64,000 nt of DNA from Bacillus rhizoplanae. GTDB lineage: Bacteria; Bacillota; Bacilli; Bacillales; Bacillaceae_G. The stretch spans positions 1 through 64,000 of the forward strand of contig NZ_CAKJTI010000001.1 in the NCBI RefSeq assembly GCF_917563915.1, given 5' to 3'. Under the pieces are notes generated by a model, which saw only the letters and a list, made by a program, of their open reading frames with translations, was not told where the DNA came from and did not search any database. Position 1 is the first letter of the stretch. Every line of letters begins with the position of its first letter. A program made the position numbers and the translations under genes. Shown here piece by piece: positions 25,896 through 37,570 of this stretch.

Positions 25896-28094
25896 GTGAG
25901 AAAATCAACAAAAACGTTGGCTGGTGCTGCGCTTGCATTAGGAGTTATTGCTCCGCAAATATGGCCTACACCTGTATATGCAGAGGAAGAGGGAAGTACT
26001 GTAAAACTAAGAATATTAGAAACGTCTGATATTCATGTAAACTTAATGAACTATGATTACTATCAAACAAAAACAGATAATAAAGTAGGATTAGTTCAAA
26101 CTGCGACTCTTGTTAATCAAGCGAGGGGAGAGTCGAAAAACTCTGTTTTATTTGATGATGGAGACGCGCTGCAAGGAACACCACTTGGTGATTATGTAGC
26201 AAAAGTAAAAGGGGTAGATGGAGACTATGTGCATCCATTATATCGTTTAATGAACATGATGAAGTATGACGTTATTTCTCTTGGCAACCACGAGTTTAAC
26301 TACGGTTTAGACTTCTTAAACAAAGCGATTAGCAAAACAGAGTTTCCTGTGATTAACTCTAATGTATACATAGATGATAAAGATAATAATGAAGAAAATG
26401 ATAAAAACTATTTCGAACCGTACCATATATTTGAAAAAGAAGTAGAAGATGAGTCTGGTCAGAAACATAAAGTGAAAATTGGTGTAATGGGCTTTGTTCC
26501 ACCGCAAATTATGAGCTGGGATAAAGCAAATTTAGAAGGAAAAGTAAAAGCGAAAGATATTGTAGAAACAGGGGAAAAACTGGTTCCAAAAATGAAAGCG
26601 GAAGGTGCAGATATTATTGTTGCATTGGCGCACTCTGGCATTGATAAGAGTGGATACAATATTGGAATGGAGAATGCTTCTTTTTATTTAACGAATATTC
26701 CTGGTGTCGATGCGGTATTAACAGGACATTCCCATGCGGTTGTAACCGATACATTTAATGGTGTTCCGGTTGTAATGCCTGGTGCTTTTGGGAGTAACTT
26801 AGGAATTATTGATATGGAATTGAAGCAAGTCAATGGAAAATGGGAAGTACAAAAAGATAAATCTAAACCTTCTGTTCGTCCAATTGCAGATAGTAAAGGA
26901 AATGCTTTAGTAGAATCAGATCAATCTTTAGTAGAAGCAGTGAAGGACGATCATGAAGCGACAATTAAATATGTAAATACACCAGTTGGTGAAACAACAG
27001 CACCAATTAATAGTTATTTTGCGCTTGTACAAGATGATCCATCTGTTCAACTTGTAACAAATGCACAAAAGTGGTATACAGAGCAGAAGATGAAGGGTAC
27101 AAAATTTGAAGGTATGCCAATTTTATCGGCAGGTGCACCGTTTAAAGCGGGTGGACGTAACGGATCTACATATTATACAGATATTCCAGCTGGAACGCTT
27201 GCAATTAAAAACGTTGCGGACTTATACGTATATCCAAATACATTATATGCAGTGAAAATAAATGGCGCTCAGTTGAAAGATTGGTTAGAAATGTCTGCTG
27301 GTCAATTTAACCAAATCGATCCAAGCAAAACAGATGAGCAAAAATTAGTGAATATAAATTATCCAACATATAATTTTGATATATTAGATGGCGTTAAATA
27401 TGAAATTGATGTAACGCAGCCAGCAAAGTTTGATAAAGATGGGAAAATTATAAATGAAGCTGCCAATCGTATTATCAATCTAACGTATGAGGGAAAATCT
27501 GTAGCGGATAACCAAGAATTTATTGTAGCAACAAATAATTACCGTGGTAGCAGCCAAACATTCCCAGGTGTGAGTAAAGGTGAAGTCATTTTACAATCTC
27601 CTGATGAAACGCGTCAAATTATTGTAGAATATATGAAACAAATGAAAACAATTAACCCGACAGCAGATAAAAACTGGACGTTTAAAACAGTTACTGGTGA
27701 GAAATTGAATGTCACATTTGATTCGTCTCCAAACGCCCAAAAATATATAGCAAAAGATGGGGATATTTCTTATGTTGGTCCATCAGAAAATGAATTTGCG
27801 AAATATGCAATTGATTTAACGAAAAAGAATGAATCAACTGGTGGAGATAATGAGACTGAAAAACCAACAACGCCACCAGATAATAATAACGGCGGTGATC
27901 AGCCGAAAACGCCAGCAGATAATAATGGTGGCGAAGATAAACCAACAACGGTGGATTCAGAACAAAATCAAAAGGAAACAGATAATAGCTTGCCGAATAC
28001 AGGAGCGAATGTGTTTACGACATTAGCAGCAGGACTAGCATGTATTGGTGCAGGTGCGCTAGCACTATTTAGAAGAAAGAAATTAAATAAATAA
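25896..28094 (+). CDS. Cell-wall-anchored 5'-nucleotidase / 2',3'-cyclic-nucleotide phosphodiesterase
   Basis: This surface enzyme removes phosphate from extracellular nucleotides. It has 732 residues. The signal peptide ends near PVYAEE (about residue 30). The metallophosphatase motifs are ETSDIHVNL, DDGDALQGT, GNHEFNYG and GHSHAV, all in the first 280 residues. A 5'-nucleotidase C-terminal domain follows (GAPFKAGGRNGS ... TDIPAGTLAIKNV). A Pro/Asn/Gly-rich wall-spanning linker precedes the sortase signal LPNTG, a hydrophobic helix and RRKKLNK. The GTG at 25896 behind aaggggga gives a proper signal; the frame is open further upstream to 25830. Confidence 0.88.
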   Translation: MRKSTKTLAGAALALGVIAPQIWPTPVYAEEEGSTVKLRILETSDIHVNLMNYDYYQTKTDNKVGLVQTATLVNQARGESKNSVLFDDGDALQGTPLGDYVAKVKGVDGDYVHPLYRLMNMMKYDVISLGNHEFNYGLDFLNKAISKTEFPVINSNVYIDDKDNNEENDKNYFEPYHIFEKEVEDESGQKHKVKIGVMGFVPPQIMSWDKANLEGKVKAKDIVETGEKLVPKMKAEGADIIVALAHSGIDKSGYNIGMENASFYLTNIPGVDAVLTGHSHAVVTDTFNGVPVVMPGAFGSNLGIIDMELKQVNGKWEVQKDKSKPSVRPIADSKGNALVESDQSLVEAVKDDHEATIKYVNTPVGETTAPINSYFALVQDDPSVQLVTNAQKWYTEQKMKGTKFEGMPILSAGAPFKAGGRNGSTYYTDIPAGTLAIKNVADLYVYPNTLYAVKINGAQLKDWLEMSAGQFNQIDPSKTDEQKLVNINYPTYNFDILDGVKYEIDVTQPAKFDKDGKIINEAANRIINLTYEGKSVADNQEFIVATNNYRGSSQTFPGVSKGEVILQSPDETRQIIVEYMKQMKTINPTADKNWTFKTVTGEKLNVTFDSSPNAQKYIAKDGDISYVGPSENEFAKYAIDLTKKNESTGGDNETEKPTTPPDNNNGGDQPKTPADNNGGEDKPTTVDSEQNQKETDNSLPNTGANVFTTLAAGLACIGAGALALFRRKKLNK

Positions 28095-28095
28095 T

Positions 28096-28137
28096 AAAGA
28101 AAAGTCCACTGCTAAGCAGCAGCGGACTTTTCTTTAT
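28096..28137. terminator. Convergent terminator between the 5'-nucleotidase gene and nhaC
   Basis: AAAGAAAAGTCC and its complement, with inner CTGCT/AGCAG pairing, end in T-rich sequence on both strands. Confidence 0.85.
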
Positions 28138-29482
28138 TCCATGAAAGGCCAAAACCTGTGAATCCCACGAGTAAAGTGATAATTGGGCAAAGTAAGCAGA
28201 AAACTGTGTATGGAAGGTAGCTCACCGTTGGTACGTTTAGGACACTTGTCAGAAACACACCACTAACTCCCCATGGTACAAGTGGATTAATAACTGTACC
28301 GGCATCTTCTAATACACGTGATAGATTGCGGCGTTTTAATCCCATCTCATCGTATTTTTCTGCAAATGCTTGACCTGGTAAGATGATTGATAAGTATTGT
28401 TCGCCAAGTAAAAAGTTAACACCGATTGCAGTAATTGCTGTCGAGAAGATTAAACGTCCGCTCGTAGTGACAAAGCTTGCAATTGCTGCCATAAGCTGTT
28501 TGATAATTCCCATCTCTTGTAGTAATCCTCCCATGCCAAGTGAAAGGAAAATAAGAGCAACAGACATTAACATACTTTGTAACCCGCCGCGTGTTAATAA
28601 ACTATCAATGTCTTTTACACCTGTATGCGATACATATCCGTTTTGCATAATGTTGATTAAATTTGCAAGAGATGTATTTGGAGTAAAGATAAATAAAATG
28701 ATAATACCTGAGATAATACCAGCAAGTAAAGTTGGAACTGCTGGAACTTTTTTTACAGCTAATACAAATAGCACAAGAACTGGCAGTAAAGTAATTACAG
28801 AAATTGTTGCATGTTCTTGTAATGTTTCTGTGAAAGATCCAAACTGAAGTTTTCCAGAAGTGCCTTTCCCAAGAATGAAGAAAATAACGAGTGAAATAAT
28901 AAATGCCGGTACAGTCGTCCAAAGCATATTTCGAATATGGTCAAACATGTCTACTTTAGAGACAGCTGGTGCTAAGTTTGTTGTATCAGAAAGAGGTGAC
29001 ATTTTGTCTCCAAAGAAGGATCCAGAAATAACAGCACCAGCAACTAAAGCAGCGTCGTAGCCAAGAGCACTTCCCATTCCCATGAAAGCAATTCCAACTG
29101 TAGCAGCTGTTGTAAAGGCACTGCCAATACTAGTGCCGATAATAGAACATACGATAAAGACCGTTGGTAAGAAGATTTTCGGTGAAACAATTTGAAAACC
29201 GTACACCATTAATGTTGGAATTGTCCCTGCAGCAATCCAAACGCTAATTAATACACCGACAAGTAAAAAGATAAAAATAGATGGCAGACCAGCTGAAATA
29301 CCATTTCTCATTCCTGTTTCCATAACAGACCATGGTATTTTCTTTGCGAATCCAAACGCTAATAATATGACAATCCCAAATAAAATAGGAATATGAGGCA
29401 TAACTTGTAATTGAATGACGCTAAAGCCGATACAGAAAAAGATAAGAGCTGTTAATATAATGGATGCTCGTTTTGAAATCAT
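28112..29482 (-). CDS. NhaC family antiporter, T-box controlled (possible tyrosine transporter)
   Basis: This is a polytopic membrane protein of 456 residues with about 11 hydrophobic segments, of the NhaC Na+/H+ antiporter family. GSFFGDKMSPLSDTTNLAP near 166-184 is a family hallmark, and SIGSAFTTAATVG near 120 is typical. A gggagga site precedes the ATG. Its leader is a T-box, which in Firmicutes usually controls amino-acid genes; NhaC homologues with Tyr T-boxes have been proposed as tyrosine carriers. The true substrate is therefore uncertain. Confidence 0.82.
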   Translation of the reverse strand: MISKRASIILTALIFFCIGFSVIQLQVMPHIPILFGIVILLAFGFAKKIPWSVMETGMRNGISAGLPSIFIFLLVGVLISVWIAAGTIPTLMVYGFQIVSPKIFLPTVFIVCSIIGTSIGSAFTTAATVGIAFMGMGSALGYDAALVAGAVISGSFFGDKMSPLSDTTNLAPAVSKVDMFDHIRNMLWTTVPAFIISLVIFFILGKGTSGKLQFGSFTETLQEHATISVITLLPVLVLFVLAVKKVPAVPTLLAGIISGIIILFIFTPNTSLANLINIMQNGYVSHTGVKDIDSLLTRGGLQSMLMSVALIFLSLGMGGLLQEMGIIKQLMAAIASFVTTSGRLIFSTAITAIGVNFLLGEQYLSIILPGQAFAEKYDEMGLKRRNLSRVLEDAGTVINPLVPWGVSGVFLTSVLNVPTVSYLPYTVFCLLCPIITLLVGFTGFGLSWNKEKSAAA

Positions 29483-29597
29483 GATAATAAATCCTCCCTA
29501 GTTGTTATGTTTTACTATGATTTGAAAAAATGCGCCAATATCGAATGATTCCCCCGGCCGTTGAAAATCGCATACTACTTCTCTCCTTTTTTGAAAA

Positions 29598-29651
29598 TAA
29601 AAAATGCCCCTGCAATATATGCAGGGACGAAAATGATCGCGGTACCACCCT
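29598..29651 (-). promoter_or_regulatory. Second T-box antiterminator/terminator module before nhaC
   Basis: On the minus strand it has the T-box sequence AGGGTGGTACCGCGATC (29635-29651) followed by CGTCCCTGCA...TGCAGGGGCA and a T run. Only about 50 bases separate it from the first terminator, so it has no stem I of its own. It looks like a tandem copy of the 3' half of the leader. Confidence 0.8.
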
Positions 29652-29704
29652 AGCTTATGAAATGTATGTATGACAATTAAAGGTATACACCGATTAATCA
29701 AAAT

Positions 29705-29945
29705 AAAAAACGCCCCTGCAGTATATGCAGGGACGAAAATATCGCGGTACCACCCTAAATTGTGAAACAAAAAACATTTCACCACTTTGCAGAAATAACG
29801 GTCTGTAACCGTCTTTCACTACTCCAACTGTTTCGTAAAAGAAGCTTAAGGGGGTAATTCATACTCCGTTCTGTACTGATTCGCACCAACCATCAGCTCT
29901 CTGAAAGCATGAAACGAAATACTACTAAATCCTATCATTGCCGAT
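29705..29945 (-). promoter_or_regulatory. T-box leader of nhaC (full, first module)
   Basis: Reading on the minus strand, stem I contains AGAGAGCTGATGGTTGGTG and CGAATCAG, then GTATGAATTACCCCC, where UAC is the best candidate specifier (Tyr). The T-box AGGGTGGTACCGCGAT is at 29741-29756. The terminator CGTCCCTGCA...TGCAGGGGCG with T run lies at 29705-29733. Uncharged tRNA would be expected to favour the antiterminator. The specifier is inferred from the alignment of the loop. Confidence 0.85.
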
Positions 29946-29965
29946 TCATATCATGTTAGTAAATT

Positions 29966-29993
29966 TTTATCATAAAAAAGAGAAGGATGTCAA
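29966..29993 (-). promoter_or_regulatory. Promoter of the nhaC T-box transcript
   Basis: On the minus strand TTGACA (29988-29993) and GATAAA (29966-29971) are 16 bases apart, just upstream of the T-box stem I. Confidence 0.6.
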
Positions 29994-30090
29994 CAGTTAT
30001 TTTTGAATTTATACGATAGGAATAATATAAAGAAAATTAACACAAATCTCAATATTGTACGTTATAATGAACGAGGAAGGAGGATAAAAT

Positions 30091-30438
30091 ATGAAGATGA
30101 AAATTATGATTGTTTCTATGTTATTCACAATCGTTGGTGGTGCTGGAATTTATACAGCGCTTGCAGCACCACCTAGTTTGATAAAGACAAGTGTTGGAAA
30201 ACCAAAAGAAACAGTACAACAAAATAAAGAAGAAAAAATGCAGAAAACAGCAGATAAATTAGGAGTTTCTACAGAAGGAAAACCAAAAGAACAGATCCAA
30301 AAAGAAATGGATGCAGTGCGTTATGAAAAGCGACAAGAGCTTCTTCGAGAGCATGCAAAAGAATTGGGAATTGAAATAGAAGGCAAAACAGATGAACAAT
30401 TGATTCAGGAGATTGGTAAAATTCAGCACGGTAAATAG
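30091..30438 (+). CDS. Small secreted protein with two EGK repeats
   Basis: This 115-residue protein has a signal peptide (MKMKIMIVSMLFTIVGGAGIYTALA). The mature part is charged and helical with two related units, DKLGVSTEGKPKEQIQKEM near 55 and KELGIEIEGKTDEQLIQEI near 91. No known family is assigned. The 93-residue protein at 36611, beyond the biotin operon, carries the same unit (EYFGIETEGKDLKEVDREL). A strong aaggagga site precedes the ATG. The role is unknown. Confidence 0.7.
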   Translation: MKMKIMIVSMLFTIVGGAGIYTALAAPPSLIKTSVGKPKETVQQNKEEKMQKTADKLGVSTEGKPKEQIQKEMDAVRYEKRQELLREHAKELGIEIEGKTDEQLIQEIGKIQHGK

Positions 30439-30440
30439 GG

Positions 30441-30470
30441 CGGCTTATCATATGATAAGCCGTTCTTTTT
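30441..30470 (+). terminator. Terminator after the small secreted protein gene
   Basis: CGGCTTATCA/TGATAAGCCG is followed by TTCTTTTTT. Confidence 0.85.
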
Positions 30471-30515
30471 TAAGAATATTATTGTTTGAAAAAGAATTGA
30501 CAGTGTTTGCTTTAT

Positions 30516-30548
30516 AATGTTAACCTTAAATAAAAATAAGTTAACATT
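30516..30548 (+). promoter_or_regulatory. BirA operator of the biotin operon
   Basis: AATGTTAAC and GTTAACATT form a perfect 9-base inverted repeat with a 15-base spacer, the form of Gram-positive BirA sites. A TTGACA at 30498 and TATAAT at 30513 are close by. The first half-site overlaps that -10, so biotinyl-BirA binding should block transcription. Confidence 0.85.
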
Positions 30549-30561
30549 AGAGGTGGCAATC

Positions 30562-33818
<3,257 letters not shown>

Positions 33819-33822
<4 letters not shown>

Positions 33823-34568
33823 AGCAATTTAGTCTTGTGCTTATTCCTGGATGGGGCATGGAGGAACAAATTTGGGAGTCGTTCCTTCCATATGTACATG
33901 ATTTTCCAGTACACGTTGTTCATTGGCGGAATGTTGAAGACCAACAGGATTTTGAACGACGAATTATAGAGGTAGCTAAAGATAAAGAAGTGATTTTAAT
34001 TGGCTGGTCACTTGGTGCATTGGCAACCCTTCAAGTTTATAATTCATTGCAAACGAAAGGGATCGTTTTATTAGGAGGAACAGCGAAATTTACAATGGAC
34101 TCTGATTATGTACATGGATGGAAAGAGTCTTTTGTCGAAAGAATGAAACGAAGTCTTCTCAAACAAAAAGATGCTACGTTGAAAAAATTTTATGTAAGCA
34201 TGTTTTCAAAGGCGGAGCAGGAAATTGGAGAGGAGCAGGCATTTCTAAAAATAGCTGAGGGGTTTCAAGGTGATTCGATTGACTCTTTGCAATGTGGACT
34301 TGAGTACTTAATAAAAACAGATGCAAGAGAACAGCTGCAGCAAATAGATGTTCCGTTATTACTTTTTCATGGAAAAGCTGATGCCATTTGTCCTCTGTCT
34401 GCAGCGCAATATATATGCGAAAAAACAAATGCATCGCTAACGATTATAGAGGAAGCTGGACATGCACTTTGTTTCACGCATCCAGAACGATGTGCTAAAG
34501 AAATTTTACAGTTTGTAAAGGAGATACAACAAAATGATCAACAAGCCGTTGTTACAAAAACGATTTAA
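33819..34568 (+). CDS. bioH: Pimeloyl-ACP methyl ester esterase-like alpha/beta hydrolase (BioH)
   Basis: In the BioC-BioH route this enzyme removes the methyl cap from pimeloyl-ACP. It has 249 residues. [10 protein letters not shown] is near 9, the nucleophile motif GWSLGA near 66, the acid in [10 protein letters not shown] near 187, and His in EAGHALCF near 215. The ATG overlaps the bioF stop (ATGA) and a ggaggaagg site lies before it. Operon position next to bioC supports the role; sequence similarity to E. coli BioH is limited. Confidence 0.82.
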
Positions 34569-35391
34569 TCAAGCTGCTGTATCTTATGATCAATATGCAA
34601 ATGTACAAAAAAAGATGGCAAACCAGCTGCTTGTTTATATGAAAAAACATTACGATGCAGCGGCGCAAATCCGTATTTTAGAGCTTGGATGCGGCACAGG
34701 TTATGTAACAGAGAAACTAGCGACATCTTTTCCAAATGCGACGATTACAGCTGTGGATTTTGCAGAAAGTATGATTGCGAAAGCAAAAACGCAGTGCAAT
34801 ATGGAGTCTGTTACATTTCGATGTGAAGACATTGAACATATGAAACTTTATGAACAATATGATGTGATGATATCCAATGCAACGTTTCAATGGTTAAACG
34901 ATTTATCGGCTACGTTAGCGAATTTATATAATCATTTACATGAAGATGGTGTGCTACTATTTTCGACGTTTGGAAATAAAACATTTCATGAGCTTCATAC
35001 ATCATTTCAGCGTGCAAAAACAGCGTGTGCAATAGCTGATGCAACAACTGTAGGCCAAACTTTTTTAACAGGACTACAGTTGCAAGAGTTATGTAAAAGA
35101 ATAATGGGGGATATACATGTTGCTGAAACGTGTTACATAGAAACATTTGCTACAGTTCGTGAATTTTTACAATCCATTCGTAAAGTTGGGGCTACGAACA
35201 GTAATGAAGGATCCTATTGCCAAAGTCCGTCTATCTTTCGCAATATGCTTCGCATATATGAACGAGATTTTATGGAAGATGGAAGAATTGCAGCAACATA
35301 TCATGCTTTATTTTCTTATATGAAAAAAGAGGGGAAGAGAATAAATGAAACATGTACAAACGAAAACAAATTGGAAGCAAATCGCATCTGA
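34534..35391 (+). CDS. bioC: Malonyl-ACP O-methyltransferase (BioC)
   Basis: BioC methylates malonyl-ACP (or -CoA) so that it can enter fatty-acid elongation towards pimelate. It has 285 residues with a class I SAM fold: LELGCGTGYVTEKLA near 49, AVDFAESMIAKA near 73, and MISNATFQWLNDL near 110. It overlaps bioH by 35 bases and bioB by 47 bases at its two ends. Its last residues (TNENKLEANRI) come from the bioB start region in another frame. Confidence 0.92.
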   Translation: MINKPLLQKRFNQAAVSYDQYANVQKKMANQLLVYMKKHYDAAAQIRILELGCGTGYVTEKLATSFPNATITAVDFAESMIAKAKTQCNMESVTFRCEDIEHMKLYEQYDVMISNATFQWLNDLSATLANLYNHLHEDGVLLFSTFGNKTFHELHTSFQRAKTACAIADATTVGQTFLTGLQLQELCKRIMGDIHVAETCYIETFATVREFLQSIRKVGATNSNEGSYCQSPSIFRNMLRIYERDFMEDGRIAATYHALFSYMKKEGKRINETCTNENKLEANRI

Positions 35392-36343
35392 GGTAGTGCA
35401 AGGAAGAGCTGTAACGAAAGAAGAAGCGCTGAACATTTTGCAAGCAAATGATGAAGAAATTTTAGAAATTATGAATGCTGCGTATGTGATTCGTCATCAT
35501 TATTTTGGGAAAAAAGTAAAACTAAATATGATTATTAATACAAAATCTGGTCTATGCCCGGAGGATTGTGGGTATTGTTCCCAATCAATCGTATCAGAGG
35601 CTCCCATTGATAAGTATGCTTGGTTAACGCAAGAGAAGATTGTAGAAGGTGCACATGAAGCGATTCGACGCAAGGCAGGTACATATTGTATTGTTGCTTC
35701 CGGCCGCCGTCCAACTAATAAAGAAGTAGAACATGTCATTGGAGCGGTAAAAGAAATCCGTGATACGACTGATTTGAAGATTTGCTGTTGTTTAGGATTT
35801 TTAAATGAAGATCAAGCGCAGCGTCTTGCGGAAGCTGGGGTGCATCGTTACAATCATAATTTAAATACGCATGTAGATAATTATGAGAGTATTTGCTCAA
35901 CTCATACGTACGACGATCGTGTTGATACAGTTGAAAAAGCGAAGCATGCGGGTATATCACCATGTTCGGGTGCTATTTTCGGAATGGGAGAAACGAAGGA
36001 GCAACGTGTAGAAATTGCATTTGAATTAAAACGCATAGATGCGGATTCTATCCCATGTAATTTCCTTGTTGCTGTAAATGGAACGCCGCTAGAAGGGCAA
36101 AAAGAATTAACACCAGTAGAGTGCTTGAAAGTATTAGCAATGATGCGCTTTGCGAATCCGTCAAAAGAAATTCGGATTTCTGGCGGACGTGAAATTAACT
36201 TACGTTCCGTTCAACCGCTTGGTTTATTTGCTGCAAACTCAATCTTTGTTGGTGATTATTTAACGACAGCTGGCCAAGAGCCAACAGCAGACTGGGGAAT
36301 CATTGAAGATTTAGGGTTTGAAATTGAGGAATGTGCGTTGTAA
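35345..36343 (+). CDS. bioB: Biotin synthase
   Basis: BioB is a radical-SAM enzyme that inserts sulfur into dethiobiotin. It has 332 residues. The radical-SAM CxxxCxxC is GLCPEDCGYCSQS near 67-79. The 2Fe-2S ligands lie in LKICCCLGF near 145 and SPCSGAIFGMGET near 204, and the late conserved Arg is in RISGGREINLR near 280. It is the last gene of bioADFHCB. Its stop overlaps the ATAAA border of a short bcr1-like repeat, and the terminator lies after that repeat. Confidence 0.95.
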   Translation: MKHVQTKTNWKQIASEVVQGRAVTKEEALNILQANDEEILEIMNAAYVIRHHYFGKKVKLNMIINTKSGLCPEDCGYCSQSIVSEAPIDKYAWLTQEKIVEGAHEAIRRKAGTYCIVASGRRPTNKEVEHVIGAVKEIRDTTDLKICCCLGFLNEDQAQRLAEAGVHRYNHNLNTHVDNYESICSTHTYDDRVDTVEKAKHAGISPCSGAIFGMGETKEQRVEIAFELKRIDADSIPCNFLVAVNGTPLEGQKELTPVECLKVLAMMRFANPSKEIRISGGREINLRSVQPLGLFAANSIFVGDYLTTAGQEPTADWGIIEDLGFEIEECAL

Positions 36344-36396
36344 TAAAGTGAAACTTCCATCAGTGGGGGGCTTACTGCCCGTTAATACGGGATAAA
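36343..36396 (-). repeat. Short 54-base bcr1-like derivative after bioB
   Basis: ATAAAGTGAAACTTCCATCAGTGGGGGG is joined directly to TTACTGCCCGTTAATACGGGATAAA; the middle is missing. It separates bioB from its terminator. Confidence 0.7.
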
Positions 36397-36439
36397 GTTA
36401 CATGGATTGTAGCTGTGAGAAGTCAATAAAGATTAGGAA

Positions 36440-36470
36440 GAAAGCTCTTGATATAGGAGCTTTCTTTTTT
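36440..36470 (+). terminator. Terminator of the biotin operon
   Basis: GAAAGCTC/GAGCTTTC with a 9-base loop and six or more T. Confidence 0.8.
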
Positions 36471-36610
36471 GTAAATAAAATGTAATAAAACGTATATAAC
36501 CCCTGTGGCCATTCAATTTGTAAGGCGATGAACATGATATGCAGCCGAATTTCCCGCTCCGCAATTGTACATAGTAAGAGAGAAATCAACAATGGTTTGG
36601 AGAGATTTGC

Positions 36611-36892
36611 ATGCATAAATATATATTAGCAATTATGAGCTTTCTTATTTTGTTAAAAGCAATTAGTGCAGACCCAGTGAAAGCAATTGAAAATCCTGAA
36701 CAGAAAGATATGCAGGCGAGAATTGAGCAGCATTTTCGGCATCAAGCTGAGTATTTTGGGATTGAAACAGAAGGAAAAGATTTAAAAGAAGTGGACAGAG
36801 AGCTTCATATTGCGCAAGAGGAACAGAGAAGAGAAAAAATGAGAAAGCAAAAAGAGGCCGAAGCCTCTTTTGGTTGTTTGCTCGAAACCTAA
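36611..36892 (+). CDS. Small secreted protein with one EGK repeat
   Basis: This 93-residue protein has a short hydrophobic signal (LAIMSFLILLKAISA) and a charged helical body with YFGIETEGKDLKEVDRELHIAQEEQRREKMRKQKE, related to the repeats of the protein at 30091. The final codons read through a GAGGCCGAAGCCTC hairpin with TTTT (36852-36871), which looks like the gene's own terminator. The stop falls just before a bcr1-like repeat, so the natural stop may have been lost. The function is unknown. Confidence 0.55.
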   Translation: MHKYILAIMSFLILLKAISADPVKAIENPEQKDMQARIEQHFRHQAEYFGIETEGKDLKEVDRELHIAQEEQRREKMRKQKEAEASFGCLLET

Positions 36893-36968
36893 CCAGCCAT
36901 AAGAGCCCGATTGGTTCAACTAACCTCTTGTGAGGAAAAGCACCTCACAAAAGGAAGTTTCACTTTAT
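36890..36968 (+). repeat. bcr1-like repeat, 5'-truncated copy
   Basis: It begins at ACCAGCCATAAGAGCCCG and ends TTTCACTTTAT. The 3' stem is CTTGTGAGG/CCTCACAA(A)AG. It is joined head to tail with the next copy and shares its TTTAT. Confidence 0.75.
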
Positions 36969-37090
36969 CCCGCTCAAACGGCTGGTAAGAAGCAAGAGCA
37001 GGAAGAACATCTAACCAGCCATAAGAGCCCGATTGGTTCAACTAACCTTTTGTGAGGAAAAGCACCTCACAAAAGGAAGTTTCACTTTAT
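36964..37090 (+). repeat. bcr1-like repeat, 127-base variant copy
   Basis: TTTATCCCGCTC opens the copy; a CGGCTGGT...ACCAGCC stem and a CTTTTGTGAGG/CCTCACAAAAG stem follow. It ends TTTCACTTTAT, where the TTA is the reverse complement of the ribH stop codon. Confidence 0.8.
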
Positions 37091-37548
37091 GCCCATTGGC
37101 GGGATAGGTTTGCCATTTCAATGGCTGCAACAGCAGATTCCCAGCCTTTATTTCCAGCTTTTGTACCAGCACGTTCAATTGCCTGTTCAATTGTTTCTGT
37201 TGTTAATACGCCGAAGATAACAGGGATTTCTGTTTGTAATGAAAGAGAAGCCACACCTTTTGCAACTTCATTACAAACATAATCATAATGCGTTGTTGCA
37301 CCGCGGATTACTGTTCCAAGTGTAATAACTGCATCGTATTTTCCGCTGTTTGCCATTTTCTTCGCGATTAATGGAATTTCAAATGCACCAGGAACCCAAG
37401 CGACATCAATGTTATTTTCTTCTACTCCGTGACGCTTTAAACCGTCTAATGCACCGCCTAATAGTTTGCTTGTAATAAATTCGTTAAAACGACCAACAAC
37501 AATACCTACTTTTAATCCTGTACCAACTAAATGACCTTCGAATACCAT
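37087..37548 (-). CDS. ribH: 6,7-dimethyl-8-ribityllumazine synthase
   Basis: RibH makes the lumazine precursor of riboflavin and forms a capsid-like shell. It has 153 residues. [17 protein letters not shown] near 14, the PGAFEIPL near 54, [20 protein letters not shown] near 79, and [20 protein letters not shown] near 112 are all typical. It is the last gene of ribD-ribE-ribBA-ribH. Its stop TAA lies in the ATAAA border of a bcr1-like repeat, and no separate terminator is seen; the repeat's stems may take that role. Confidence 0.95.
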   Translation of the reverse strand: MVFEGHLVGTGLKVGIVVGRFNEFITSKLLGGALDGLKRHGVEENNIDVAWVPGAFEIPLIAKKMANSGKYDAVITLGTVIRGATTHYDYVCNEVAKGVASLSLQTEIPVIFGVLTTETIEQAIERAGTKAGNKGWESAVAAIEMANLSRQWA

Positions 37549-37570
37549 AATGTATCTCTCCCTTAATCTA

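Noticed and set aside
29498-29785. 95-codon minus-strand frame before nhaC
   Set aside because: It consists of the two T-box terminators and spacer; the repeated GWYRD peptides are just the duplicated RNA.
30517-30561. Earlier bioA start at an ATG at 30517
   Set aside because: It lies inside the BirA operator and promoter -10 and has no ribosome site; the GTG at 30562 has one.
36890-37090. CRISPR array
   Set aside because: The tandem units are bcr1-like repeats of about 80-127 bases with internal stems; there are no short direct repeats with unique spacers here or elsewhere in the window.
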